Assembly: GCA_024704765.1 (NCBI GenBank)
Contig: JAKMXF010000088.1
Span: forward strand, 248,001-312,000
Reading direction: 5' to 3'
DNA from: Oopsacas minuta
Taxonomy: Eukaryota; Porifera; Hexactinellida; Lyssacinosida; Leucopsacidae
DNA: 64,000 nucleotides
In this document: positions 63,930-64,000 of the stretch, in pieces
How the letters are laid out: every line of letters starts with the position of its first letter
Numbering within the stretch: the first letter of the stretch is position 1
Notes under the pieces: model-generated
The model's database searches: none
What the model was told of the DNA's origin: nothing
Seen by the model: the letters and a program-made list of their open reading frames with translations, nothing else
Program-made: the position numbers and the translations under genes

Positions 63930-64000
63930 TCATGATGTCACTTTTTGTAACATTCCTTCTGTTCGAAAATGTTTATTTATTTATTATATTTCGAATTTTT

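Overview
The window is AT-rich nuclear DNA from an early-branching animal. It carries compact genes, GT..AG introns, metazoan receptor modules (calcium-binding EGF, LRR, Ig, FN3, C-type lectin), a caspase and a TRP-type channel, and many short DNA transposons. The large lineage-specific families (coiled-coil/NHL proteins, LRR-EGF receptors, unusual 7TM proteins, intronless genes of up to about 10 kb) suggest a sponge. A placozoan or another basal animal is not excluded, because no taxonomic marker is present.

Layout. 1-3 kb: dispersed repeats, a possible orphan exon and a foldback element with a nested MITE. 3-4.2 kb: helical/NHL gene. 5.1-9 kb: a truncated LRR receptor copy, a non-autonomous hAT element and the intact LRR-EGF receptor (both receptor copies on the minus strand). 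9-13.4 kb: repeats, MITEs and a cryptic exon. 13.4-16.2 kb: a five-exon C-type lectin/Ig/FN3 membrane receptor (minus strand) in which every junction is phase 1 and the lectin exon carries a frameshift. 16.2-19 kb: repeats and two orphan exons. 19.1-31.8 kb: a giant ankyrin/TRP channel gene. 32.5-33.6 kb: a 7TM protein (minus strand). 34-38 kb: repeats and a dead mariner nested in an older repeat. 38.3-40.1 kb: RhoGAP. 43-51.3 kb: an orphan 133-residue protein, two DUSP-UBL proteins without protease domains, a second 7TM protein, and an NHL propeller with an N-myristoylation motif. 51.7-57.5 kb: a 1936-residue protein joining two pseudocaspase domains, a ROC-COR GTPase module, a death-fold-like segment and an intact caspase. 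58.2-60.5 kb: LRR-EGF receptor with a tyrosine-rich tail (minus strand). 60.7-62.5 kb: hAT elements. 63.1-63.9 kb: a protein with a lipidation motif and a PPxY motif.

By inference, many of these genes suit surface recognition and intracellular signalling: lectin and LRR-EGF receptors outside, tyrosine-based tails, NHL and DUSP-UBL adaptors inside, and a GTPase-controlled caspase as a possible effector. The ROCO-caspase fusion is the most striking item. It looks like a one-polypeptide activation platform in which sensor/scaffold, GTPase switch and executioner share a chain. The giant ankyrin channel with interspersed non-ankyrin modules and the protease-less DUSP-UBL pair come next.

The intergenic DNA is a graveyard of short DNA transposons. 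Several have intact terminal inverted repeats and target-site duplications that can be read directly, which fixes their ends to the base.
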